Shown in pieces: positions 36,301-43,953 of a stretch of 64,000 nucleotides of DNA. Position 1 is the first letter of the stretch. The number at the start of each line of letters is the position of its first letter. The DNA is from Pseudomonadota bacterium. Lineage in GTDB: Bacteria; Desulfobacterota; Desulfobacteria; Desulfobacterales; Desulfobacteraceae. Where the stretch lies: assembly GCA_018821535.1 (NCBI GenBank), contig JAHJLV010000008.1, positions 79,185 through 143,184 of the forward strand. Reading direction: 5' to 3'. A program made the position numbers and the translations under genes. The notes under the pieces are model-generated. The model was not told the origin of the DNA and did not search any database. It saw only the letters and a list, made by a program, of their open reading frames with translations.

Positions 36301-38399
36301 CCCTGTCTCTGGTTTCCAATTCCACTATTGCCTTTGGCGGGGCAAACATCGTCACGCTGCTGGCAACCTGGAACAGTGATTCAGAGCTGTCGGATGATTT
36401 CAGCTATTATGAAGTCCAGCTTGAAGACATGGCCAACAACAAACGGTCCAGCTTTACCACCACCGACCGCGAATACCAGTGGGAGCTTGTGCCGAACAAA
36501 CAATACGGTGTTGCTGTCCGGGCCTGGGATCACGGCCGAAACCATACATCCTTTTGCACCCAGGTGCTGCACACCACCGCCCGGGATACCGCCGCCCCGG
36601 CAGCGCCCACCTGGCCCGCGTCGGGCGCTGCCATACCCGGATTTAAAAATATCGGCCTGTCCTGGGATGATAACACAGAATATGATTTCAGCCATTATAT
36701 CCTGGAGCGGTCTATTGTTGCAGATTTTTCAAGCAGTGTGACGGTTCTGGGGGAGATCAAGGCGTCCTTTCATTCTGATGGGTATAATATGGACGTCTCC
36801 ACAGCTTATTATTATCGACTCAAGGCTGTTGATACATCGGGCAACGCATCCGGATACAGCTCCATCCGGTCTGCCACAACATTGCAGGTGGGCTCTGCTG
36901 ACATTGCGTATAATTCAATCATTGCCGCACATGTGGCTGCAGGCGCTATCACGGCTGACAAAATTACAGCAACTACGATGTCCGCTATTGTCAGCAATTT
37001 TGGCGTAATGAATGCAGGCGTTGCCAGAAGTCTTACAGCCAACAGTTCCGGAGTGCCCCATGTTGAAATGGATCTGAATAACGGCCGGATACAGTTGGCC
37101 GATGATGTGCAGCGCACAGTACTTGAATCCGGCACATTGACCCATTACAAAACATTTGGCGGCGTTGAAATTGCCTATAAATCTTTAATTCGTGCACCTC
37201 ATGGCACCTGTGCTCATGGCGTGCTGACCGAAGTGGGTTATTTTTCTTCAGAGCCCACCGTTACTCTGCAGCCCTTTAATAACAAGACATATTCCGCAGC
37301 CAACGCCAGCGTGGATCATGGTTTTAAATTTGAGGCTATGAATCTGCGGGAAATTGATCCTGTTACAAAATTACCGTCCCCGGGATCAAAATACTATGCC
37401 TTTGACCCATCTATAGAATTGGTATCCGAAGCCGGGAATGCAGTACGAAGCGTCAATATTACAGAAGCTTCCACGTCAGATCCGGGGCCGTTGACTATTG
37501 ATGAATCCGATGCGTCTTCAATGACCACACCTGCAAACTGTAACCGGGTGGTTGTGCTGTGTGAAATCAAGTCCGTCAGGGGCACCGGCACCGCTGGTAT
37601 CTATTATAATCGAGCGGTAACCTTATCTTTATATATTGATGGCTCTCTGAAAGAAACGCTGACGCTGACATCGCAGATGGCCGGGCAACTTGGGTTTGTT
37701 CAAAACACGATTATTTCTGGCATCGTGACAGCGGGCAGTCACAATGTTAAGGTTATAGCGGGGTTTGCAAATGCATCTGGAACTTTTGGTTCAGCCTCTT
37801 ACGAATATTCTTCGGCATCGGCAAGTTCTTCTCCGGGGATCACTTACACCGCCCAAGCTACACGGGTGGGTTCTACTAATTATGATAGTATTGTAAACGA
37901 ATCCATTGCTTTGCCTACACCAGCGACGACTGGATGGGAAGTCTATTCCGCCACATATACGATTAATTATGATTGGTCAATGAATGCAGTGGGGAATCCA
38001 ACACCATATGGGTATAGAGCTACCATAACTGATACTTTAGCTTGTCCGTTTTTCAGTGATGGGATGACTTATTTACGATCAGAGGGGGGATCTGTTTTTG
38101 AAAGGGGAGGGACAAATATAACGGATACTGTTGTGGTCAGCTCCCTGCTATCAACACTATCTTTCACGCTGAAAGGGGGTTCTAATGGAACAACCGACCC
38201 ATATGGTTGGTATACTTACACTCTTGGGTGCACTACATTCAAAATCAATTCCCTGTCTGTTGTTGCAAGTCTCAGGCGGTATCCGGCTGGATCAACCGCA
38301 ATCGACAATCAATTAAAAGTCGTTGAATACACATACGATTTAGCATCAGGAACCGTAATTTCGACCGGCAGCGCCAAGTGGTCTGCCACCGGTCCATAA
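33345..38399 (+). CDS. Tail tip/host-specificity protein, gpI-gpJ fusion-like
   Basis: 1684 aa. Residues 1-78 resemble the ubiquitin-like fold of lambda gpI; residues 80-130 are two hydrophobic helices (as in gpI); about 140-770 is the gpJ-type tip hub (YGWGDLSQTVVEGTAIYDIYG, FGVFIDK segments); about 775-1170 contains three or four Fn3-like domains (TAAPAAPTWPASGAAIPGF, FSHYILERS); near 1190 a helical ADIAYNSIIAAHVAAGAITADK stretch typical of J-like C-termini; the last 350 residues are a variable, Ser/Thr-rich, more AT-rich receptor-binding part. Confidence 0.88.
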   Translation: MSVLIVKILNPCEPLKNEKETVEFTGKSLDTYINSRLPVMDGLTCVAAVNGHIITAPFDQVPVKAGDIVAISVKVNFEVGAMVATWAAGASFSTLLAAGAYGMAAVYVGVFAATIFAIGAGLNYVMGLVAPQQSELTSSSSYDKSAQAYGWGDLSQTVVEGTAIYDIYGTNRMYGQVLNQYIDIKNNKEVLYVLMGLCGHQVDSITDVRINNQPYSYFKDVTIETRLGTLNDELIPGFENVHSQKSVNAAKLMHGSAQTRTTDGTLVEELKIIVSAPSGMYYSNDQAGLDERSASFTIEYKKSSDTYWINHGSFTLSGATTEAIREIYTIPDLEADQYDMRLTRTTADDTEVRTNTDLYWMFWDEIIKEPFIYQGIAKYAFMGIATEDLSGGRPSFSCLVTRNTVQVFDTSLSVPAWVSKSATNPAWICYDRLVSNQVYVERIIYDEFYEFAEHNDTDVSQTGDPAEKRNIAHMIFSAGNLWDNAQKAAAIGQAALIYRGSDIGVFIDKQETNVAHIFNMGNILDETFDMGYLPEEDRANCVEIEYTDPDRDHTRQPISVHSAEYLSSTTVSKTAQVRIEAGIPQKQATREGVRLINTNKYFLRTPSFDAFIDSFGCVTGDLCYFQHDIVNFDGLNLGGRIVDAGNDYNVDVLGHEYDPLIDHRPWVQLDQPVTIEASITYKLRVRLGDDSQVEKTINMAPAAATDILFLASPWISMPVQYDLYLFGLVTSGFMKKYRIAEISRRDDFTASLVLAEYIDEIHTENSDLVIEEPAWEQHKQEAISVMANEFLAYAADGSYQSKINVSWYRAYTDTGASWNIWLKNVTQDADPVHLAYVHTLQYTVTAPLILGHEYQIIIAAGDNGPVLKTSNYTAVTILGKAMPPGDVINFTATWDAIKRAVHFNYSAVDDIDLDLYEIREGGTWAGGTVVKTSIETNCSIFIPEGMSDTKTYRIKAKDTSKIYSVNEAIDTVSIDTSDCDLAIPGALSLVSNSTIAFGGANIVTLLATWNSDSELSDDFSYYEVQLEDMANNKRSSFTTTDREYQWELVPNKQYGVAVRAWDHGRNHTSFCTQVLHTTARDTAAPAAPTWPASGAAIPGFKNIGLSWDDNTEYDFSHYILERSIVADFSSSVTVLGEIKASFHSDGYNMDVSTAYYYRLKAVDTSGNASGYSSIRSATTLQVGSADIAYNSIIAAHVAAGAITADKITATTMSAIVSNFGVMNAGVARSLTANSSGVPHVEMDLNNGRIQLADDVQRTVLESGTLTHYKTFGGVEIAYKSLIRAPHGTCAHGVLTEVGYFSSEPTVTLQPFNNKTYSAANASVDHGFKFEAMNLREIDPVTKLPSPGSKYYAFDPSIELVSEAGNAVRSVNITEASTSDPGPLTIDESDASSMTTPANCNRVVVLCEIKSVRGTGTAGIYYNRAVTLSLYIDGSLKETLTLTSQMAGQLGFVQNTIISGIVTAGSHNVKVIAGFANASGTFGSASYEYSSASASSSPGITYTAQATRVGSTNYDSIVNESIALPTPATTGWEVYSATYTINYDWSMNAVGNPTPYGYRATITDTLACPFFSDGMTYLRSEGGSVFERGGTNITDTVVVSSLLSTLSFTLKGGSNGTTDPYGWYTYTLGCTTFKINSLSVVASLRRYPAGSTAIDNQLKVVEYTYDLASGTVISTGSAKWSATGP

Positions 38400-38424
38400 T
38401 TTTTTTAAATAAGGAGATATAGAC

Positions 38425-38964
38425 ATGAAACTTGGAGCAATTTTTCAATCAGCATTTGCTATTTTTATGATGCTGGCACTGGTAACGGTCGCAGTTTGTA
38501 TGGCACTCTTGTCAACGTCGATCCAGGCACATGCTGTGACTTACAGAAATGATGGCAGCAGCAGTGTTACAATCAGAAACAAACACGGCAATATCCAAAT
38601 CGTTTATCCAAATGAGACGATCGAAACTTATTATTATGTGGATCTGACCCAGGCGCAATATACAGACCTGACAAAAGTTTCAGACACCCCTTATGCAAAA
38701 TTTGCCCTTGCCACCGATGCTGTAACAGCAACAACCGAAGGGGTTGATGTTGCCATCGACCTGGATGCCGACTTTTTAATGATCACATTGGTGACCGGAA
38801 CCATTGATGTATATGCGCAGTCAGATGCAAACACGCCGCCGATCTTTACAGGCGTATCCTCTGATGTGGATAATACCAATCTGCCACTGCACGGCATGTT
38901 TGATAATATAGTGATCAAAGGCACCGGCACATGTCAGATCACCCAGTATAAAACAAAATTTTAA
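38425..38964 (+). CDS. Exported phage protein 1, unrecognised
   Basis: 179 aa with a long hydrophobic N-terminus (FAIFMMLALVTVAVCMALL) and a likely cleavage site at AHA-V near residue 38. The mature part is beta-rich and acidic (VTYRNDGSSSVTIRN, VDVAIDLDADFLMITL). SD AAGGAG. First of five adjacent genes with export signals after the tail tip gene. Confidence 0.75.
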   Translation: MKLGAIFQSAFAIFMMLALVTVAVCMALLSTSIQAHAVTYRNDGSSSVTIRNKHGNIQIVYPNETIETYYYVDLTQAQYTDLTKVSDTPYAKFALATDAVTATTEGVDVAIDLDADFLMITLVTGTIDVYAQSDANTPPIFTGVSSDVDNTNLPLHGMFDNIVIKGTGTCQITQYKTKF

Positions 38965-38990
38965 TTAACGATTATGGGGGATAAAGTTGA

Positions 38991-39218
38991 ATGAAAAAAC
39001 TTATTTTAATAGCCATGATCATCTGCCTGGCTTCGGTTGCATGGGCTGCAAATTTGCAGTTTAGCCGGTTGCCGAGCATGGGTGGTGGCCTGACCGTCGG
39101 GGATGGGCTGAGCATAATGAAAAAGACAATGGCATCAGTTACAAACACATTTGTTTATAATGACACTGCCGGAATCACATATCTAAACACCGGCGGAATA
39201 ACATATAAGGATTATTGA
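38991..39218 (+). CDS. Exported phage protein 2, small
   Basis: 75 aa; signal MKKLILIAMIICLASVAWA with cleavage at AWA-A, leaving about 56 residues ending in a short repeat (AGITYLNTGGITY). Not recognised. Its signal region resembles that of the next gene, suggesting shared origin of the export cassette. Confidence 0.65.
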   Translation: MKKLILIAMIICLASVAWAANLQFSRLPSMGGGLTVGDGLSIMKKTMASVTNTFVYNDTAGITYLNTGGITYKDY

Positions 39219-39219
39219 T

Positions 39220-40164
39220 ATGAAAAAACTGATATTAATTTGTGTATTTGTACTGTTTGCATTTAGCAATGTTCATTCCGCTGTCAATAAATACGGGTGT
39301 ATTGGTCTGACAGGCGGAACTGCCGGGATGCTTGATGCTCTTGATATAACAGGTGCATCAACCCCGAATGCTGACAACCTTGCAGAAGGTGATGTTGCAG
39401 AGGTTTTGACCATAAGCGGAAGCACTGTAAATTTTTACACGTACATTTTTGATGCTTCTGGAACTGATGCAGAATCAAGTCCGAACATTATAAGGCCTGA
39501 TGACTATGCCACTGCGGGGGTATGGCGGCTTGTTGTCGTTAATGCAAGGGGATTTGATGTACCGCCTACCGCTTTTGGTGGTGGATACTCCTATTGGCTG
39601 GAAGACACTGATAACGGGTCAAATTATGTCGGCTGGGGGAGTCCTGTCAGCAATAATAATGATTTAATCCTATTGCTCCCGACATCTGACCCTGCATCAG
39701 GGCAAGTTATGGCATTCGGTGTACCATCCTCGGTAACCTTTTCGGACAATGCGGCCAAAGACGCAAGCCAGTCTACTTGGATCACAATAACAGAGCCTGT
39801 TGCATGGACAATCCACGATTCTGATGTTGATACCGCCGTTGCAGATGGGAAACAATTCTTTGCAGTCCCTGCGTACATGAACGGGTGGGAGCTGGTAGAT
39901 GTTGTGGCATCGGTATCAGACTTGAACTCTGCTGCATCTGGTGCAACCACAGTTGTGATCAGGAGGGTTCGTGGGGCAACTGCTGCCAATATGACATCCA
40001 CAGGTGTTACGGTTGGGTTTGGAGAATACACCGCCTCTGATGAAGTGGTTGACACATCTAATGATGAGCTTGCAACTGGTGATAAAATTTTTGTTGACAT
40101 TGATACAGTATGCTCGCCAGTTCATAAGGGCGCATCAGTCACTGCTATCTTTGAGAAGAGGTGA
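39220..40164 (+). CDS. Exported phage protein 3, beta-rich
   Basis: 314 aa; signal MKKLILICVFVLFAFSNVHS. Mature part is Gly/Ser/Thr/Asp-rich and beta-rich, with a carbohydrate- or fibre-like composition (GGYSYWLEDTDNGSNYVGWG). Starts one base after the previous stop. Could be a phage-encoded adhesin or surface modifier; no family recognised. Confidence 0.72.
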   Translation: MKKLILICVFVLFAFSNVHSAVNKYGCIGLTGGTAGMLDALDITGASTPNADNLAEGDVAEVLTISGSTVNFYTYIFDASGTDAESSPNIIRPDDYATAGVWRLVVVNARGFDVPPTAFGGGYSYWLEDTDNGSNYVGWGSPVSNNNDLILLLPTSDPASGQVMAFGVPSSVTFSDNAAKDASQSTWITITEPVAWTIHDSDVDTAVADGKQFFAVPAYMNGWELVDVVASVSDLNSAASGATTVVIRRVRGATAANMTSTGVTVGFGEYTASDEVVDTSNDELATGDKIFVDIDTVCSPVHKGASVTAIFEKR

Positions 40165-40166
40165 TT

Positions 40167-40715
40167 ATGAATAAAATAATCTGCATGATATTTGTCTGCT
40201 GCTTGATATATACTCAGGCATTCGGGGTAACGTTGTTGGGCAGTGAGGTTGAGGCGAGTGGGTGTTCAAGTGGAACTGCTGAAATATCACAAACATCTAA
40301 TGATGCTAACTCTGGCAACATAAATACAAGAGTTATAGGACAGTCTTTTACTCTAAATACAGCGATTAGTTTATATAGCATAACTGTATCGTTTTTATCT
40401 GGAGCTGAATCGACACATACGTTAAGAATCGGAACAAGTCCTGATTTGTCAAAAACGTATACAGAAGAAATATCTTTTACGCCGGATACAGGTGTTACAG
40501 AAATACTTTCTGCCTCTAATCCAAACCTCTCAACAGGCACATGGTATTTTGGGGTGTTGGGTGACGGGGTTACGAGTATATTTTTACGAAGAAATAACAG
40601 TGACGTGTATACTGGAGGCAATTATATATACGGTGCTGCTGGCGGAAGTTGGAATATGAGTAATTTAGAACCGGACATAGATTTGTATTTTACTATAAAT
40701 AAGTGTGCAGAATGA
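40167..40715 (+). CDS. Exported phage protein 4, beta-rich
   Basis: 182 aa from ATG 40167 (SD GAGGTG); signal MNKIICMIFVCCLIYTQAFG. Mature part looks like a jelly-roll or discoidin-like beta sandwich (IGQSFTLNTAISLYSITVSF, LSTGTWYFGVLGDG), with a Cys pair (SGCSSG, NKCAE). AT-rich relative to the phage core. Confidence 0.7.
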   Translation: MNKIICMIFVCCLIYTQAFGVTLLGSEVEASGCSSGTAEISQTSNDANSGNINTRVIGQSFTLNTAISLYSITVSFLSGAESTHTLRIGTSPDLSKTYTEEISFTPDTGVTEILSASNPNLSTGTWYFGVLGDGVTSIFLRRNNSDVYTGGNYIYGAAGGSWNMSNLEPDIDLYFTINKCAE

Positions 40716-41581
40716 GAAAATTAATTATTATAGTAAGTATATTAATTACTTTGGTTTTCACTCCACTTGCTGATGCCGATATATTATTCTCTGATAGTCT
40801 TGAATCGGGTGATTTTACCCACGTCGATCCTTTAAGCGGTGCAGCTTGGGGGGAAAGTACATATACCACTGTAAGTACGGATAATCCAAGAACGGGGGCA
40901 TACTCTATTAAATTTCGTTTTGTGGGCAATGAAGACCTGGATGCTGATGCGTGGTCAGAGCAAAGATTTAAAATTAGTGATGCTCCTCAAACTGAAATTT
41001 ATATTAGATACTATATTTGGTTTCCTGAAAGCTATACTATCCGAGCCACCCCCTCAACTGAGAACACAAAATTTATATACATATGGGGTGATAGTTATGC
41101 GGATGATACAAATAAGATTGGGTTTGAACTCCAAGGTGATATGCAGGCAGGGTTTACTGCGAAGCATACTTATCCATCCGGTGTAAAAACCCTTGGTTGT
41201 GTTGCTCCCTCATTTACATCAGAGGTCGATTCCCCTTCTACGAGATGGACATTAACGGAAGAAGACAAGGGCAAGTGGTTATGCTTTGAATTTAGGTATA
41301 AAATTGATTCAGGCGCAGGAGATGGGGCTTTGCAATTTTGGGTTGATGGTGAGTTGATCATAGATGGCGATCCGCTCTCATGGTTAGGAGCGCCATGTGG
41401 TGTGAATGAGTTTTTGCGTAACGGCTATCTGATGGGATGGTCTAATTCGGGTTTTGATGAAGACACGATTGTTTATATAGATGATGTGGTATTCTCGACT
41501 AATTATATTGGGCCTGATGTCACACCTGAAACCCAAACCCGCTCATCCCATAGAGGCGGTGGCATGGGGAATATGCGTTGA
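40712..41581 (+). CDS. Exported phage protein 5, concanavalin/polysaccharide-lyase-like
   Basis: 289 aa from ATG 40712, overlapping the previous stop. Signal MRKLIIIVSILITLVFTPLADA. The mature part (LFSDSLESGDF, TGAYSIKFRF, IYIRYYIWFPESY, FEFRYKIDSGAGDGALQFWVDGELI in parts) has the jelly-roll pattern of heparin-lyase/PL20-like or concanavalin-like proteins. It may bind or cleave polysaccharide; catalytic residues are not identified. Confidence 0.72.
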   Translation: MRKLIIIVSILITLVFTPLADADILFSDSLESGDFTHVDPLSGAAWGESTYTTVSTDNPRTGAYSIKFRFVGNEDLDADAWSEQRFKISDAPQTEIYIRYYIWFPESYTIRATPSTENTKFIYIWGDSYADDTNKIGFELQGDMQAGFTAKHTYPSGVKTLGCVAPSFTSEVDSPSTRWTLTEEDKGKWLCFEFRYKIDSGAGDGALQFWVDGELIIDGDPLSWLGAPCGVNEFLRNGYLMGWSNSGFDEDTIVYIDDVVFSTNYIGPDVTPETQTRSSHRGGGMGNMR

Positions 41582-41626
41582 TTACATATTTTATTGTATA
41601 ATCCTTAATAAAATAAGGTGATGAAA

Positions 41627-42403
41627 ATGAACATCAAAGATCAAATCCAGATCACAGCAAGACTTTCACTGCTTGCATATGAGTCTTCATTCCCCGGATG
41701 GAATATCCTGTCTTTAGAAAACAAGCTTCTGGCTGATGGCTTCGAAAAATTCCATTGGATTGAAAATTTTGAAACAGACACCCAGTGTTTTCTTAGCTCC
41801 AGGGACGGATACGTTTATCTGACTTTCCGTGGATCAAGCACAGATGCGGACTGGGAAACCAATTTTGACTTTGAACAAGTTCCCTGCATGTGGGGTTATC
41901 TGCATGGAGGCTTTCTTGCGGATGTCAAATCAGTTTATTGGCAAATTAAAACTGCTTTGGCGGCATATCTGGCAGGCGGGCAGAAACTGATTATCACCGG
42001 GCATTCCCAGGGTGCGGCAGTGGCCGTCATCATGGGCATCGCTTTTCTTGAGGTCTGTGATCCGCTGGAAGCCGTCATCCATTTTGGCGGCCCCAGGGTG
42101 GCAGATCCCTTCTGTGCAGATTATATTGATGATCATTTCCCTAATATTTTTCACCGGGTTGTCAACAATAACGACGTGGTCACACGAATCCCGCCCCGGA
42201 TCATGAACTACAGTCACTTTGGCAAGCTTCATTATTTTCTGGGTGATGGGACGTACACTGATAATATTTCAGAGTGGGGAAGGTTTTTGGACCGGATGGC
42301 ATACAAGATTGATTTTGGCGGGAAATACGGCATTGATATCTTTAACGATCATATGCCGGAAAATTATGCTGCCCTGGCTGAGCAGCTCAAATTAGCTGCA
42401 TAA
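41627..42403 (+). CDS. Class 3 lipase-like alpha/beta hydrolase
   Basis: 258 aa. Lipase_3 family: YLTFRGSSTDADWETNF near residue 66, nucleophile elbow GHSQGAA near 124, FGGPRVADPF near 152, and a late VVNNNDVVTRIPP (acid) plus His residue. No signal peptide. ATG 41627 has SD AAGGTGAT; two in-frame starts lie just upstream. An intracellular lipase on a phage could act at lysis or on virions; its role is unknown. Confidence 0.85.
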   Translation: MNIKDQIQITARLSLLAYESSFPGWNILSLENKLLADGFEKFHWIENFETDTQCFLSSRDGYVYLTFRGSSTDADWETNFDFEQVPCMWGYLHGGFLADVKSVYWQIKTALAAYLAGGQKLIITGHSQGAAVAVIMGIAFLEVCDPLEAVIHFGGPRVADPFCADYIDDHFPNIFHRVVNNNDVVTRIPPRIMNYSHFGKLHYFLGDGTYTDNISEWGRFLDRMAYKIDFGGKYGIDIFNDHMPENYAALAEQLKLAA

Positions 42404-42420
42404 GAGCGATCAGATTCTAA

Positions 42421-42460
42421 AAAAAATGGAGCAACAATATATAATGTTGCTCCATTTTTT
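42421..42460. terminator. Bidirectional terminator between lipase and recombinase genes
   Basis: A 16-pair perfect stem (AAAAAATGGAGCAACA with its complement) around an eight-base loop, with A-run and T-run at the ends. It serves both the rightward late phage operon and the leftward recombinase gene. Confidence 0.92.
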
Positions 42461-42461
42461 A

Positions 42462-43352
42462 TTAATACCCGGACGCTTTGTTTACAAGATTCTGGAGCAT
42501 CCCGGCAGTGGGATGCAGATATCTTGTGCTGATTGTTTCCGGAGTATCACCCAGGAGCCGGGCCACATGATCCAGATCCATATTCATATTATATCTTAGA
42601 TTTGTAGCCGTATAATGGCGAAATGTATGCGGGCCTCTGCCGTCATTCGGCGTCTTTAAGCCCAGGTCAGACAACATGGCCACAATGATTTTGTACATCA
42701 TGTTTTTGCCGGGAAATATGCGCTTAAAAGCATCCTTGTGCGGATCTGGGAAAGACTGTGCCAGATATTGCTTCATGTATATTGCAGATTCCGGGCTGAT
42801 GAATACCGGCCGGGGAATCGTCTTTGAATGTGAGATCAGTATGGTTTTTGATTCAAGTCTGATATCACAAACACGGATATGGGCCACCTCATCAACCCTT
42901 GCCCCGGTTTCAACCAGAATTCTGACAAGCAAATGATTCCTGGTATGCCTCTTGGGGAATTTATACGTCTTGCAGAGAGCGATCTCTTCTCCTGAGAACC
43001 AGCGCATTTCATGCTTAAGGTCATTCTTCTGCTTATCCGCCCTGGGGATTCTATAGGTATGTTTTATAGTGATATCGTGGAATCTGAACAGCAGCTTTGA
43101 GGTGGTAAGATAGGATCTGGTTGTCTGGGCAGATATTCCACGCTCCCGGATAGATATGGCATATTTGTCCATGAATGCATTAAAGCTGTCATCCAGCCGG
43201 GTTATCCCATGACGCTTGCAGAACGGCAGCAATTGCTTATAACAGACGCCTTTATACGCATCTTTTGTTGCCTTGGCCAGAGCCTTGGTGGTCTCTGCTT
43301 CAAAAAACTGATTTATCTGGGATTCGATTTCTGATACACGTAGATCATGCAT
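42462..43352 (-). CDS. Tyrosine recombinase / integrase
   Basis: 296 aa. N-terminal SAM-like core-binding domain (residues 10-105) and catalytic domain with Arg152 (GARVDEVAH), Lys177 (HSKTIP), His242-x-x-Arg245 (HTFRHYTA) and Tyr278 (TRYLHP). The usual second His/Trp in LLGH is Asp269 (LLGDT), a deviation. SD AGGAGG. It is next to tRNA-Gln, as island integrases often are; it could instead be a prophage gene. Confidence 0.93.
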   Translation of the reverse strand: MHDLRVSEIESQINQFFEAETTKALAKATKDAYKGVCYKQLLPFCKRHGITRLDDSFNAFMDKYAISIRERGISAQTTRSYLTTSKLLFRFHDITIKHTYRIPRADKQKNDLKHEMRWFSGEEIALCKTYKFPKRHTRNHLLVRILVETGARVDEVAHIRVCDIRLESKTILISHSKTIPRPVFISPESAIYMKQYLAQSFPDPHKDAFKRIFPGKNMMYKIIVAMLSDLGLKTPNDGRGPHTFRHYTATNLRYNMNMDLDHVARLLGDTPETISTRYLHPTAGMLQNLVNKASGY

Positions 43353-43431
43353 GACTTACCTCCTGAGTAGGTTTGTTGTGTTAGGGTCGGGTGGAGGGTG
43401 CAACCTCTGCCTGGCCCGAATAATTCATACC

Positions 43432-43460
43432 ATTATATATAAGGCAATTAATTATGCCAG
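43432..43460 (-). promoter_or_regulatory. Candidate recombinase promoter
   Basis: Read leftward: CTGGCA (43460-43455), 17-base spacer, TATAAT (43437-43432), a full consensus -10 box 80 bases before the recombinase ATG. Confidence 0.55.
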
Positions 43461-43517
43461 CAAAAATATTTTTTTCAGGGAAACAAACAGACGATTAAAT
43501 AAGATTTTCAAATTTTA

Positions 43518-43556
43518 AATTTCTGATATTGTGTGCCAGAATTTCTGAGATTACGT
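43518..43556. repeat. Two 17-bp direct repeats, 22-bp period
   Basis: AATTTCTGATATTGTGT (43518-43534) and AATTTCTGAGATTACGT (43540-43556) agree at 14 of 17 positions. Spacing of 22 bp is two helical turns. Candidate arm-type recombinase sites or transposase end-binding sites. Confidence 0.5.
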
Positions 43557-43676
43557 GGCGGCTTACAATAATCCTCGATTGACAAAACTTGTAGCCTAAA
43601 TTTAAAGATCAAAATTAGCAAAAATTCCATATGCGCAAGTATGATTTCACACCAAGACCGGAGGATTACCGGAAAA

Positions 43677-43720
43677 ACAAAAAAGGTTTTCAGCGTGATT
43701 TGCTGGAAACCTTTGTTTTT
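43677..43720 (-). terminator. tRNA-Gln terminator
   Basis: Leftward hairpin: AAAGGTTT-x-CAGC arm pairs across a seven-base loop (43682-43714), followed on the minus strand by a T-rich run TTTTGTTTTT. Confidence 0.8.
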
Positions 43721-43724
43721 CAAG

Positions 43725-43798
43725 TGGCTGGGTGATAAGGATTCGAACCTTAATTGACGGAGTCAGAGTCCGTAGTCCTGCCGTTGGACGATCACCCA
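43725..43798 (-). tRNA. tRNA-Gln (anticodon CUG)
   Basis: 74 nt on the minus strand including an encoded CCA end. Acceptor stem TGGGTGA/TCACCCA, D arm, anticodon stem ACGGA/TCCGT around CTCTGAC (anticodon CTG), T arm with GGTTCGAATCC. Discriminator G. It has its own promoter and terminator and appears intact. Confidence 0.96.
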
Positions 43799-43817
43799 GT
43801 GGAATTAATTGAAAGTT

Positions 43818-43846
43818 TTTATATACCGGTAAGGGGTTTTAGTCAA
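43818..43846 (-). promoter_or_regulatory. tRNA-Gln promoter
   Basis: Read leftward: TTGACT (43846-43841), 17-base spacer, TATAAA (43823-43818), about 20 bases before the tRNA 5' end. Near-consensus. Confidence 0.8.
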
Positions 43847-43953
43847 GGGGTATCTGGTGAAAACTTGCGATGCAGGGTTTGTTAAAAGCTATGGATGTGT
43901 GATATATAGGGGTTATATTTATATTAGCTTTAAAAAAACAAGCGGGGGTGAAA

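Larger units (their letters stand above)
6452..42460. mobile_element. Mu-like transposable prophage with a siphovirus-type tail (ends approximate)
   Basis: The core from the repressor (8780) to the tail tip gene (38399) has the order of transposable phages: repressor, DDE transposase, MuB, GemA, Mor, lysis, Mu-type head genes. The tail genes are instead lambda/siphovirus-like, as in the Pseudomonas transposable siphophages B3 and D3112. All core genes are open and of normal length, so the prophage may be functional. Exact ends were not found; the left end is placed after the HNH gene and the right end is placed at the terminator before the recombinase gene, which itself may or may not be phage-borne. 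Confidence 0.75.
43353..43676. other. Gap between recombinase gene and tRNA terminator; promoter and repeats
   Basis: No gene seen. Contains the recombinase promoter (43432-43460), an imperfect GC-rich hairpin at about 43386-43420 and two direct repeats at 43518-43556. If the recombinase acts at tRNA-Gln, an attachment site would be expected between here and the tRNA 3' end at 43725. Confidence 0.5.

Noticed and set aside
6470..43533. ATATTGTG at 6470-6477 and at 43526-43533 as a pair of attachment-site cores
   Set aside because: An eight-base match between two AT-rich gaps of about 350 bases is expected by chance, and flanking similarity is weak.
43725..43798. Second copy of the tRNA-Gln 3' end as attL inside the window
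   Set aside because: No repeat of the tRNA end was seen at the left phage border; if it exists, it is left of the window.
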